From positions 18,180,501 through 18,244,500 of the forward strand of contig NC_079882.1 in the NCBI RefSeq assembly GCF_029227915.1: a stretch of DNA of 64,000 bases. The letters run 5' to 3'. The notes under the pieces are model-generated. The model ran no database searches and was not told where the DNA came from. It worked only from the letters and a program-made list of their open reading frames with translations. Positions 41,501 to 53,500 of this stretch are shown here, in pieces. The stretch comes from Hydractinia symbiolongicarpus. Lineage: Eukaryota > Cnidaria > Hydrozoa > Anthoathecata > Hydractiniidae. Both the position numbers and the translations under genes were made by a program. Position 1 is the first letter of the stretch, and the number at the start of each line of letters is the position of its first letter.

Positions 41501-44500
41501 ATATTCTGAATAAAGAGATTTCCACACACTGTATAATGGCTGCATGGTTCACAAAGCATGTCTGAAAATTTTAAAGTAAAGCGAAAATGCTATTGAAAGT
41601 TAAAGCTTGTGCAGTATAGCATAATGAAGATCATCTTTAATTTCTACATAATGTGCCATCTTTGTTGTTATTAACGTTTCTCTTTAATAATTACATCGTT
41701 TCTTTTTGTGCAATTTCGCAAGCACGTAGACTTCAATTATATTTAGGGGGGGGGGCTTATAAAATTATGCAATTGTGCTGAAAACAACGATTTTAATAAA
41801 CACAACATATCTTTCTAAAAGTATAATAATAAAAACAAACGCTAATCGATCTCAATATAATGGTTGGAAAGAGAAAAAGGGAGGTCGGACTTGTTGTTCC
41901 AGCAAAGTATGTTGTTTTGACAAGGAGCAAGATATTTGGAATGGTATTGTTCAACAAGTTAAAAAAAAAGAAAAACACCCTAATTTTGAATTGGATATTA
42001 TAATCACGAGTGTTATTAATACCTCAACCGGCGAAATAAATACAATTTAATTAATTGTTTATAGTAGTATTCCTCAGTAACTGTCAACTATATTAAAACT
42101 ACTGTGAATACAAATAAGCCCTCATGGGGGCTTATTCGGGAGTGGGGGTTTATTTGTCAAAATGGGTTTTGAGGGAGGGGGCTTAATTGGTAGGGGGGGT
42201 TATTTGGGAGTGGGGGCTTAATCGATCATTTACGGTATGTAAAAAAAAATTCTGATTTTTAAAAGGGTTAGTGCAACCTTAAGGTAGGTTTACATACAAC
42301 TTGTTTTTCTACTCAAAAGAAAAAAAATGACTGCTGACTTGACGCAAAAAGGTGCTTCCACGCTTCTTTTGAAAAGTTGAATTCATTCGATTTTTTCAGT
42401 GCATATTTTTTCTATCCACCTTACTAACCAACAAAATTCAAAGAAATGTAAATAATTGCGTGATCCATTTTATTCAAGAAAAGTATTAGAAAAAAAAAAT
42501 AATTGGCCTCACAAAAAAATTGTCAAAAATTTAAAGGTAGAAATGAAAACTGTCATACAGTCTCCCAGATCTTGTTCTTGATTGATGGTTAAAGTTCACT
42601 ATTCAGTCCTCTGCATAAAATTTTTTTTACCAATATATTAAAAGCTTAAACATAACTACACATAACAGACATAAACTTCATTTTATTATAACGCCCTGCT
42701 GATGAGAAACCAGTCCTCAAGATTATGTCTGATGAGGGGGTTAATATTCAGTGTTACCATGACACTGGAGCAAATTCCAAGTAAAAAAAAGACTTTAGCT
42801 TTAGATATCTACCTACTGATTCCTGCACCCTTCTTGCCATTTTTGTTATAAACTTCTTTTTAAAGTATAGCATTTATTTAGCAAGCAACTCTGGCAGGCT
42901 GAAAAAACTAAATCCCTTATTCTATAAACTTTTCTGTTTTTATATGGCCTACAAACATTAATAAATTCTTCCTGTGAAATTGTAGCATGCTGAATATATG
43001 TTGTTGTTTTTTGTTATGGGTTTGTGCAAGTTACTTGGTGATAAAAAACAATTTTCGTATTGTTATTGTTAAAAACGCGATTGCATTTTGTTGAAAACAA
43101 TATAGGATTTTATAGATCTTTAACAAGCTCACTAATTGAGGCTTTTAAACAGTTTAAAGTAGTCAGTTAAGACAGCTACTGTTACTTTTCCTCTACTCGT
43201 TTCTTCAGGATGAAGTTCCTCACTTTATGAAAACAAATAACCGTTGATCAGGAATTTAAAATCCATGCTGTGTCTTACCATGTTTTGATTATTCTAACAG
43301 CTGTTGTAGTATGATTCCTTGTATAGCTCTGAGAAAACAAATAGTGGTCAGTAATCTACTGCTGTGGTCGGAGGGTCAACAACTCTATACTTATAATATT
43401 ATTAGTGTATTTACCCCAATTGTGCCAGCATGTGAGAAAAAAGTCATGCCACTGACACAAAATTTTTATATTTGTACGATATAAAAAAAAGTTATACTTA
43501 TGTTTGTTATTTATACATTTTTTCATAATATGATAAGTGTATCATTAAGTCATTTGTAACATCGTTTAACTGATTGGGTCTTCAAGTAGCAGGAGTTATG
43601 TGTTAATAACTGTATTATGGATTCCACGCAGGTCATACACATGTTCTAAGATTTAGCTTCTAACTGTTATAACGCGTTATAACAGTTACTTCTTCACACT
43701 GACTGACAATCATTATGCAGCCGCTATAGCTAAGTTGTGGATTTTCGTAATGTTGTGATGTTTTTTTTTAGGTTTTCATCTTAGCCATCATTGTTATTTC
43801 GTTATCCTTTCACCAATCAAAGTAAAACACACACCTTCTGGGTTACTTTTGCAAAGTTCATAGCCCAGAATATCAACCAGATATTAAAAGCTTGTAAGTC
43901 GAGTCATAATTAAACTGCGTGACTACTTGAGGAACAAACAATATTTATATGTAAATTAAATTACGGAAACAAAATGTATAATTTTAAATACAAAGTCATT
44001 CTTTATAATATGAAATCAATTGCAAAATGCGTCCAGCTCTGCGAAATCGATTTTTAACTTTTGCTGTTCAATATAAAAATAGATCCATGATTTATGATAC
44101 ATACATTCAAAAGATTAATGAAGATCCTGAATGTTTTTTACAAAAAAAAAATTAACATGAAATTTTAAGTGTTTTGTGAGCACATGGATATCATAACTAT
44201 TATTTATTGTGTAATGCTGATGATTAATTGCATACAGAAAATAAACAATATTTACCAATGATAGTCCTTCTTTAACCTATAAAATTTGTGGCGGCATAGA
44301 ATCCGATGGCAAAAGCTGCATGCCATTGTTAATTCAGAGGGCTCATTTTTAAGAGGGTCAGTTATATTTGCATTTCTTAAGACCTGCTGCAGTTTGTCTT
44401 TTGCTTATGTGCTCTCTCCTTTACCATTACCTTCTAAATTATTCATTATCAAGCATACTCAAGCAGAAGTCTTTCCAAAAACGCTAACATCTTTATTAAT

Positions 44501-47500
44501 AGAAAAACAGTGAAGTCTGAACTACATTGGACCTTGTGTTTTTGTCCCAGAACTTACAACTTGTCATTTTCAAAACTTTTTCTTCATGGCCTACTTATAG
44601 CAAGGGTCTTTGTCAATAACTTTTTAGCCTATGCAAACATATATTCCAAGCCAAGCAGGTATGGTAAGACATTGTGATGCTTTGATATCTTAAACATCTC
44701 CACCATATATCTTTTGTTTACACATGAAGTTAATTGCTTTCTTTTGTTATCATCATGTGCAAACCATAAAAAAAAGATATGATGATGCCTTTTGATCTCA
44801 ACAGTTTAAAAGCACTAGTTTTTTAAGAAAAACCATTCATACATTACTTTTCTTTAATTTCATGGCAAAGGCATATTATTTGTTTTTGGCTATGACACTC
44901 ATCAATTTGAGTAGATAAAAGCCACTAACTCAAGTAAGTGGAGTCTGAAATAATACCTAATAGGGTCACATACCACAAAACAAAGCAATTGAGCTACTTT
45001 GAAAGCTTTTAAAGAAGGAGTGGTAGAATTGGAAGAAAAAAAATTTAAAAAGAAAATCTGGAGTCACACAAAATTTAAACAAAAACTGAATAATCACATA
45101 GATGGATATATCTCATGCAAATCTTTCAGGGAGTACAATTTCTAAAAGTAACTTAGGATCCCTTTAAGTGGTAAAAAAGTTGAATCCCAAAGAATTTTAG
45201 GGAAGTATTTTCAGACAACATAATTTCAGATTTTTTAGCCAATTTTTGATTGCATTTTGGAAATGTCTATCAAGGCCATATAATTTGTCACACATAAGAA
45301 AATAAGTTTATGACATAATATGTTACAAATGATTAAAAAGGTCCTATTCAATTTCACATAATATGGAGATTATAGAAGCTGAAAAGAAAGAAAAACAAGA
45401 TAGAAATACTGATAATAAAGATGTTATTTTTATTGACAATAATAGTGTCTATGATAAACTACACCTAAAACTTTCCACAAAAAACCAACTTCTTAGGAAT
45501 ATTTTAATTGAGCCCATTGTGACCGCTTAAAATTGCGAACTACAAAAAAATCAGTCATTAATATTTTCAGACATTGCTTTTGTCAGCAATTCTAGAATGG
45601 ACATCCATGAAATATGTTAAAAAAATATGTGACTCACCTGGACCTTTCATCCAGGGATGCAACAAATGTAGAAATGAGTACATTAGTTTGTTCTTTCGAA
45701 AAAACAGCATTTTCCCTTTCTTTAAGCAACTGCACAATAACTCGAAGCCTAAATTAAAGCCAAAACCTAGAAAGCTTAAAATGACGAAAAAACGATCCTA
45801 CAAAGCTCAATAATTTCGTTTCAAAATGATGAGAAAACAATCTTACAAAGCCTAAAAATCATTGTATTTTGTTCATAATGACAAAGAAACGATCCTGAAG
45901 ACGCAAACATCACAGTATCCAGAGAAAACGTCCCTCCAGGCATTAAAATTTTAGCAACTGTTATTTCATCGCCGTAAAATATATTTAAATCAGTTAGTGC
46001 AAAATAAAGATTTCAAAACTAGAACACAACCTTGCCAGCTCGTGTTTGTGATTGCGCGTGATATTTCACAAGGGAACAAGATCCGAAACTGTTGAGCTGA
46101 AATTTCTAACTAAAACCACAAAATCCTTGGATTATGGAAATTACACGAAATGACAAAAACGAAATTTAACACTAATGAACAAAACAGAGTAAAAACTAAA
46201 CCAATTCAATGTAATCCTTGTTTTTTGAAATTATCGAAACCTAATCGAAATAAAAAGGTGTTTTCGGGTATAAACTCAGCTGCTTAAATAATCCTTTGAC
46301 TAGTGATAGGATTTGAATCAATAGACATTTTCCATGAATAATTCAACCAACTACATCATTCAGGAAATTAATGAGGTACAAAATAAACAATCATGAAATT
46401 GAGGCGAAGGAAATTAACACCAACACTTAATAACAACTTATAAAAAATAATTCAATTAAAGCGGTTCAGCTCAACTGACTTGTGAAAAGCGTTAAAATAA
46501 CATGAATCAGTAAACATGTTTATGTTTATTTTGAGGATGGGTTCATTGACAACAAGTTTCTCTTGTTTTTTCTAGGTTCATTGACAAGTTTCTCTTGTTT
46601 TTTCTAAAACTTTTACAATATTAGTGTTTTTATATGTCTTTGATATTTATGTTACACTTCATTTAACTAAAGCAAATTTTTAAAAATAGGTATATCGTTT
46701 ACGAAACAACAAAACAGAAAGTTTAAACTTTAAGGATACTATAAGGGTATAGACACATATTCAGTATATTCATTATTTTTCAAAAATTATGCTTTTTTTT
46801 TCTTCAAAATTGTTTATTGAATATAAAAGCAAATTAAATTGTCTATAGGATAATATAAATATGAAATATATATGTTTTTCCAGGTAGCCATAAATCCTCA
46901 TCTTTGTTTTTCACTAAAAGGTCCGAAACTCCCCTCTGTTTTATTTTTTTTCTGCGTCATATTTATCAATCACTTTAGTATTACCATAGCAACAATACTT
47001 TGTCACATTTTTTCGAAAAAACGCGTTGTTCGTTTTTTATTTAAAAACTTGTGAAAAAATTAATTTTTGCCCACTCTTTTGTGTTTTAACCTGTCTTTTT
47101 TTTAAATAATCAAGATATCCATAAAATGTGACAAAGTGATTTTCAGCAGGTACCAATGAGCACGTGTGTAAAACTTTGTTGAGTTTCTTCATCATCGAGG
47201 GTAATTTCTGACATTTTAAGTCATGTATACATCGTGAAAAACGAACATCTGAGTTTTTCGCAACCTGACCTTTACAACAATAGCCTATTCAAAGATGTGC
47301 AGAAGGTGTTAAGCGAACTACTGACAACTCATTAAATATTTATAAATTAGTAGAGAATCTCAAACTCCACGTATTTTCGAAAAAAAAGTTTTTGTAAAAA
47401 AAATTTATTTATACCACTACACTATCCTTAAGCAATTGGTTGAGTGTGCAATGATATTAAAATAAAACAAAAAAGGAACAACAAATCTTTTTTTTTTACC

Positions 47501-50500
47501 GTTTCGGCCGTACGACGGCCATTATCAAGTATCAAGTTTAAACACCAGAAAGCTTAAAGATTTATCTAGCCTACTAACTCTTTTCTTTGGAATGGTAGAG
47601 CTTACACCATCTAGACACATGAAATGCAAAATCTTTTTTGAACTTAGCTACCCTTTAAACACACTAGGTTTATACAACAACAAAAACTGAAAATGCTACA
47701 ACAAAAAAACATATCTTGATGTTAACAACAGAATTAACATTGATATACAAAAACTTATGTGCTACAAAGGCATTAGACACTGATCATGGATGAAACATTC
47801 AGCATAGTACCCAAAAAGGACACTATATTGAGTGTTATACTATTATGTACTATACTATATCTACTATTATGTAAAATTTTTGCAACATTAAACTTTTGAA
47901 CATCATTCATTATAAAAAAAGCAAGGTCTGAGCTACTTTGTAAAGATTGGTTGACCAGAATAATAAAGTCGAAATAGTAAATAGTTAAATAGTCTGAACC
48001 AATATACGAGAAAGATTACTGGCATTTTATGTATATAAGCTTGGAAGCAGCAAGCAACAAGACACCTTTCTACACCTACATTCTATAAAAGGTTGTTATG
48101 TTTAAAAGACAGATAAAGGCTTTGTCATGAGAGTCTTGAAACTAAGATTTCATTAAGATTTGATCTATAAAAATTAATATGCCAGTAGTCCTTCATGAAG
48201 ATAGCAATTTATCATTATGTTCAAACACTATTTTCCAGTTTATTGGATTTCATAGGAACTACTAACACAGTGAATTAATCACCCACTACAACATGTTGTG
48301 AAACATAATGCATAACATCTTGTCAAATTTGTGCTTGTAATCCCTATACTATGTTCCACAAGCACAAAAATAAAGAGGATCCAGACGACTGAAAACAATT
48401 TGGTGCTACAATTTTTTAATCATAAGAGTTTCAAAGAATCTTTAACAGGCCCTAGATGCCCTAGAACTTCTGACAAACATTTTTATATACAATGCTGTAT
48501 CTATTGTCAGACGAGTCCAAATCTTTACAATAATAAAGCACTAAGGATAACGTAATTCACAAAATTGTAATTATCACGTCTTGATTTGTTTAGACTTGTT
48601 TAGGCTTGTAAGTAATAGAAAGCAATTGTTTGATTGAGGTAAGATTAGCCAAATTATTTTACAACTAAACTCACCTATTGCCACATAAATTGGGAACACC
48701 TAAGGGTTACGCTTTATGGGTGCAAAAAATAATGCAGACATGTAACTTGCCTAAAAAAATTATTTTCTGCTTGGCTTTTCAGTATGTGGTGTTTTTTTCA
48801 ATGGTATTTATTATAACGATTACGTTTTCCATGGCTTTAGGCCACCCTAATCTTTCATCGAAATGTTACATACACTAAATGTTTGTTAGTGTATGTAACA
48901 TCAAAATGCTACATACACTAAATCTTTGTTTAAGGTATGTAGCATTTGGATTCATTTGTTAAATGCAAGTCTTTAATGTTTGTGACCCCCAATTTAAAAC
49001 AAAAACAAAATAGTAATCACAATGTTTTTCTCCTTTACCAGAAAAAGTAATGCATAATAAAAACTATGGAATAATCTACAATAAAATTATACACTAAATG
49101 TCAAAAAATCAATTTAAATGTAACATGTTTTGCGATTTGGGGTACTTCTGTTTTTTATAAACACGCCATAATAATTACGCTGATGAAAATGTTCGATTAC
49201 AACTGAAAATCGAATGCAGCATAGTGTAATAGCACAACATACTTCTTAGCGTAGTTTTTTATATCCTAACTTAACTTTACTGTATTTCATTCTCCATTAT
49301 TTATAAATCGTATTATAGTTGCAATTGTTTGGATGAAATTTGACAAGAACAGCATAAACAGAGAGATTAGTGAAAAGTTGAAAGAATAAACAAACATAAA
49401 GAACTGTAAACATTTAGCAATAGTTTTCCGATTTTTGTTTTTTTAGTAGAAAGGAAATAGTTTTCTTTCTTCATTTGTAATTAGTTAAAAGTAGTTTCCA
49501 AGAAAAATTGTAGAGTTGGCAACAGTTTTAATACCAGGGTCACTCAAAACCTGTCTTTTTGTAACAAAGAATGGCAAATCATGGCATATAAACACAAAAA
49601 TTGTTTTCGAATGCAACCTTAGTGTTTTCATTATTTGATTTTTGACAATTTTTATTATAGAACACATGTCCTTTCGACTTTTTATGCCATTATCTTCACT
49701 TACAATGGCATAATTCCTATTGAGTATGGCATTATAGCATAGTGCATATTTTTAACATTACGGCATAATTGCAAACATGAATATGCAGCACAGTAAAATT
49801 TATTACTGCAAAATACAAAATGTCTTTTCAGTTCAGTTGACCATTAAAGAAAGCATTGGCGTAGTTAGTGCAAATTAATTATTTGTGTTTGACAAATACA
49901 GTTTCAAGACCATCATATTCTTGATGGAAGGATTAAACGTTTTGAAGAAGTTGATAACAAGAAGTTTGGAAAAAGTCATTTTAAATCCATTTAATTTACC
50001 TAAAGAGAAATTATTTCACGTCTATATAAGTCTTAAGTCTACATATTTTGAGTTTCAAGATCATTAAATCTGAAAAAAATAGTTAATAAACTTTAACAAA
50101 AATATGTTTTAAAAAGCCTATACTAAATAAACTTTCGGAATAGGTAATTTTTTAAAAGTTTTGTGAAGAAAAGCCAAAAAAGTTATGCACGCGAAAGTTT
50201 TTATTCTATTTTAAGTCCAACAGCAATTCTATTGTAACTTTAACAAGCATACAGTAATGTAAGCATGACTGCTTTGCATATCATAGACATATCACAACCA
50301 GGCTTCATATTTTGTAAATATGTGCTTACGTGATCAATCATGTACGCCAGTTAAACACATTATACGATTGCGTAGCGTACCTGATTTGCTCCGGGTACGT
50401 GACTTTCAAAATGGCTATTTATTTGTTTAACAAACCTGTTCCCGGGGCCTATTTGCTGACAAAAGCGCTAAGATGTGCATGTTAATTCATTTGTGTATTG

Positions 50501-53500
50501 AGAAGATTCACGATGGGTCAAAAGAGAAGAAAACTAGTAACAATGGAAAGAACAACAAAAACAGTCCTACACATTATTGTACTTATATCGTAATTATTTT
50601 GAAGCATGTAGTGTATATAATACTCCATTTTTGAATTAGGTTCATGTTTGTTGCAGGGCCGATGTTGTAGAGTCTCGTGGGATTGATGTTGTGGGGTCGA
50701 TGGTCACAGGGTCTATCGTTATTCCAATATGGTAGCGCTAAACTAAACATTGCTAGCATCACAGCATGTGGATTTATCAAGATAAAAAGCCTACCACACA
50801 TTGATAAAACAACCAGGTTTTTTTTAAATATGACTATTTTTCATTAGGAAGTAATCTGTTAACAAAGTAATTGAGGTATGCGATAGGGCGTAGGAATGCG
50901 ACCACATGCCTCAAAATGAAAAGCCTGCACAACCAGAATCAGCATTTTACATTGGTCATAAAAAACGCATGCAGAAAATGACTAGTGATTTTTGTGCTGT
51001 GGACAACCATGTTCACTCACGCAAGGAAATTAATATAAGGAAACAACTTTTAATCTTATTACATTCTCTGCTTTGTTTTTATGCCCCCAAAAAGTCCATT
51101 AATCCTGTGTGATGAGCTTCACGCCTGGAAAGAAGTTGCACATGTGAGCATTTAAACATGTAATCGCATGCATCCAATAACATTCTTGAAAAAAAAATTA
51201 AATAAAAAATTACCAAACTGTATACGATTTTGTTGAATTAGATTTACAAATGCCATCGACAATTGCATCCCATGGTGCTTTTATAGTTGCTTTAAACTTC
51301 TTATGTTTCTTGCTAGATGTATGCTTTGTTGATAGATTAGCCATAACCTATATAAGTATTCAAACAATTAAAAACAATTATGCATTTACTATTAATATCT
51401 TGTCATCAACTTAAATTCGGGTCTGATTGGCTAGTCCCATGCAAATAGGAACACTATGTAACCATTTAAAAAATAAATTTATCCACCACCATTCTCACAA
51501 ATGCTTTTAAAGAACATTTAAGAGGTAATAGTAAAATCTTCCCAAATAGCTGTCAGCATTTTTGCCGAAATGAATTTAACATTGCCTGCCTGAAAGTCTT
51601 TGCATTGGTAATCTTAAAATATAAAATGTTTTGCTTCAAATAACAATCACTACTACTTTGTCCTATGTTGTGCATGTATATACTTGACTTCCCAATTGTA
51701 CTTCTAAATCAATTAAGTACCACATGGTTATAAGCACAGAAGAAATAATAGAATCAACAATTGTGTTTACCCATAAAAGTTTAATCATAGAAATCAAAGA
51801 AAAAAATATTGATGGTAATGTCTGCACCACCATAACTAAAGAAAAGTTAATTTTTTTATACATATTTTCACAAACCATGTTAGTTCTGTACTTTAAGCCA
51901 AGTGCTTGTTTGTGGTATAAAAAAAACATTGTTATACTTCAACCAAGAGTTATTCATTAGATCAAAATACTTTTAAAATGTGAAAATCATTTTGTAAACA
52001 GATAACTCTGTCAGATTGCACAGTTTCAAACAATGTGTCTGTAAAATCAAGTAAATTTTATAAATTAACAACGATAATCACATGGATCATCAAAGGTGCA
52101 ATAAGTTGGAGTACTGAAAACATTAGATAGGTTACCCATGTATGATGAACAATTTTGCAGGCGTATCAATAAGGGTACTGCAATTGCTCTTGCTCACACT
52201 AAGACTCGCTCAATTCTGAGAAATGAGAAACTAGTGACATGGAAATCAATGCCATCATCTCACATGGAAATCAATGCCATCTTACTTTACTATTTACAGT
52301 AAAAAAGAACCAAAATATATAAAAAAAGATAAAATAAAACATATAAAAAAGATTTTGTGATAAAATTTGCTTTTATAAACTTATTCTATTTATTCAAATT
52401 GCTCACCCATTGTAAATTATTGTAACCTTAAGCGGGGGATTTATTGCTTGTGTGTTATTTTCTTATTGATAGGATTTTGGTCAAAAACTAAGACACAAAG
52501 AAAGAAATACAGCGTCCACTTTACACACAAATTTCCTACCGGAATGTGCGAATTAAATTTTTTTTATAATAAACTAGTCGATAAACTTACTTAGGCAGGT
52601 CTGTCTTTGAACTTTGATGATATCAGCAATGACAGATTGACATAAAAATTTATTATGTAGAGCTTGAAACACTGATCAAAAAAAGTATAGGATCATGTAC
52701 AAAGCATTGTCGAGATATTGGGGTTTATAGGCTTTTTGATGATGTCCTTAACCAGTCTATTCCGGATTGAGTGATCCAGGTTTGGAAAACTTACCCAATT
52801 TGGTCCCAGATTGTCAATAGTTACCCACATGGAAGATGAAATTAGTTATTTCCACCTGTTTCCAAGTTATTTAGCCTTCAAAGTGCAATGTAATGGCCTA
52901 ACAAATCTAATCAAAGACAATGACGCCAATCTATGTTGCGACGTGGCATCGAAATAAGTAATTTGTCCCTCAGCTTTAAAGATATAGTCTATTGCTTATT
53001 TATAAAGAGGAACTAAACACAAAAATTATTATTGAAATATTGTCAAAAACGGGTGGTATATTTTGGAAAAAAGTGTGCCTTGACCTTTAGATTCTGTTTT
53101 ATTTAGAGGCAGTGACTCTACAATGCGCATAATTTTTGTCCCATTTTAAACACTTCTTTCAATTAAGCCATGTTTGAAAACGGCTTTAGCTATAGACTTC
53201 ATCGAACCCATTTTAGAAAGAGCAATAGCCATATTTTAAAGTAGTGCAATGGGTAGTTGTTATTTTCCACAAAAATCACTTTTTCCACTTAACTTGGATC
53301 TTGTAAAATCCAAAAATAACTGGGAAAAGTGTATAAAACAGAAATACAAAAATTTTTTTAAAAAATCACTTTTTTTGAAATGTCACGATCTAATTCTGGA
53401 TAGTAAATAAAAGCTTGATGATCATTTTAGATGAATTTTTTTGGAGGATTTTTAAAGTAAAACCAGTAACCTAAAAACAAAAATAATAAAAAAAAGAAAC

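Larger units (their letters stand above)
41072..42278. mobile_element. piggyBac-type MITE, copy 2, with nested insertion (1.2 kb)
   Basis: TTAA on both sides (41068-41071 and 42279-42282). Ends GATGGCAATAACCC and GGGTTAGTGCAACC are degenerate inverted repeats of the same family as 11.17 kb. 41105-41745 matches that copy, with a 39-bp tandem duplication at 41182-41259. The stretch 41747-42238 is not in the other copy. Confidence 0.75.
45749..51213. other. ATM intron 6
   Basis: 5.5 kb. Holds the tandem duplication at 46.5 kb, a ribozyme-like scrap at 47.5 kb, a double hairpin at 48.9 kb, and a degenerate repeat at 50660-50725 (gatgttgt...gggtcgatgg). The plus frames at 48331, 48678 and 50906 have no recognised domain. 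Confidence 0.4.

Noticed and set aside
42700-42760. CTGATGAGAAAC string on the plus strand as a hammerhead ribozyme
   Set aside because: There is no stem II between CTGATGA and GAAA, so it cannot form the fold.
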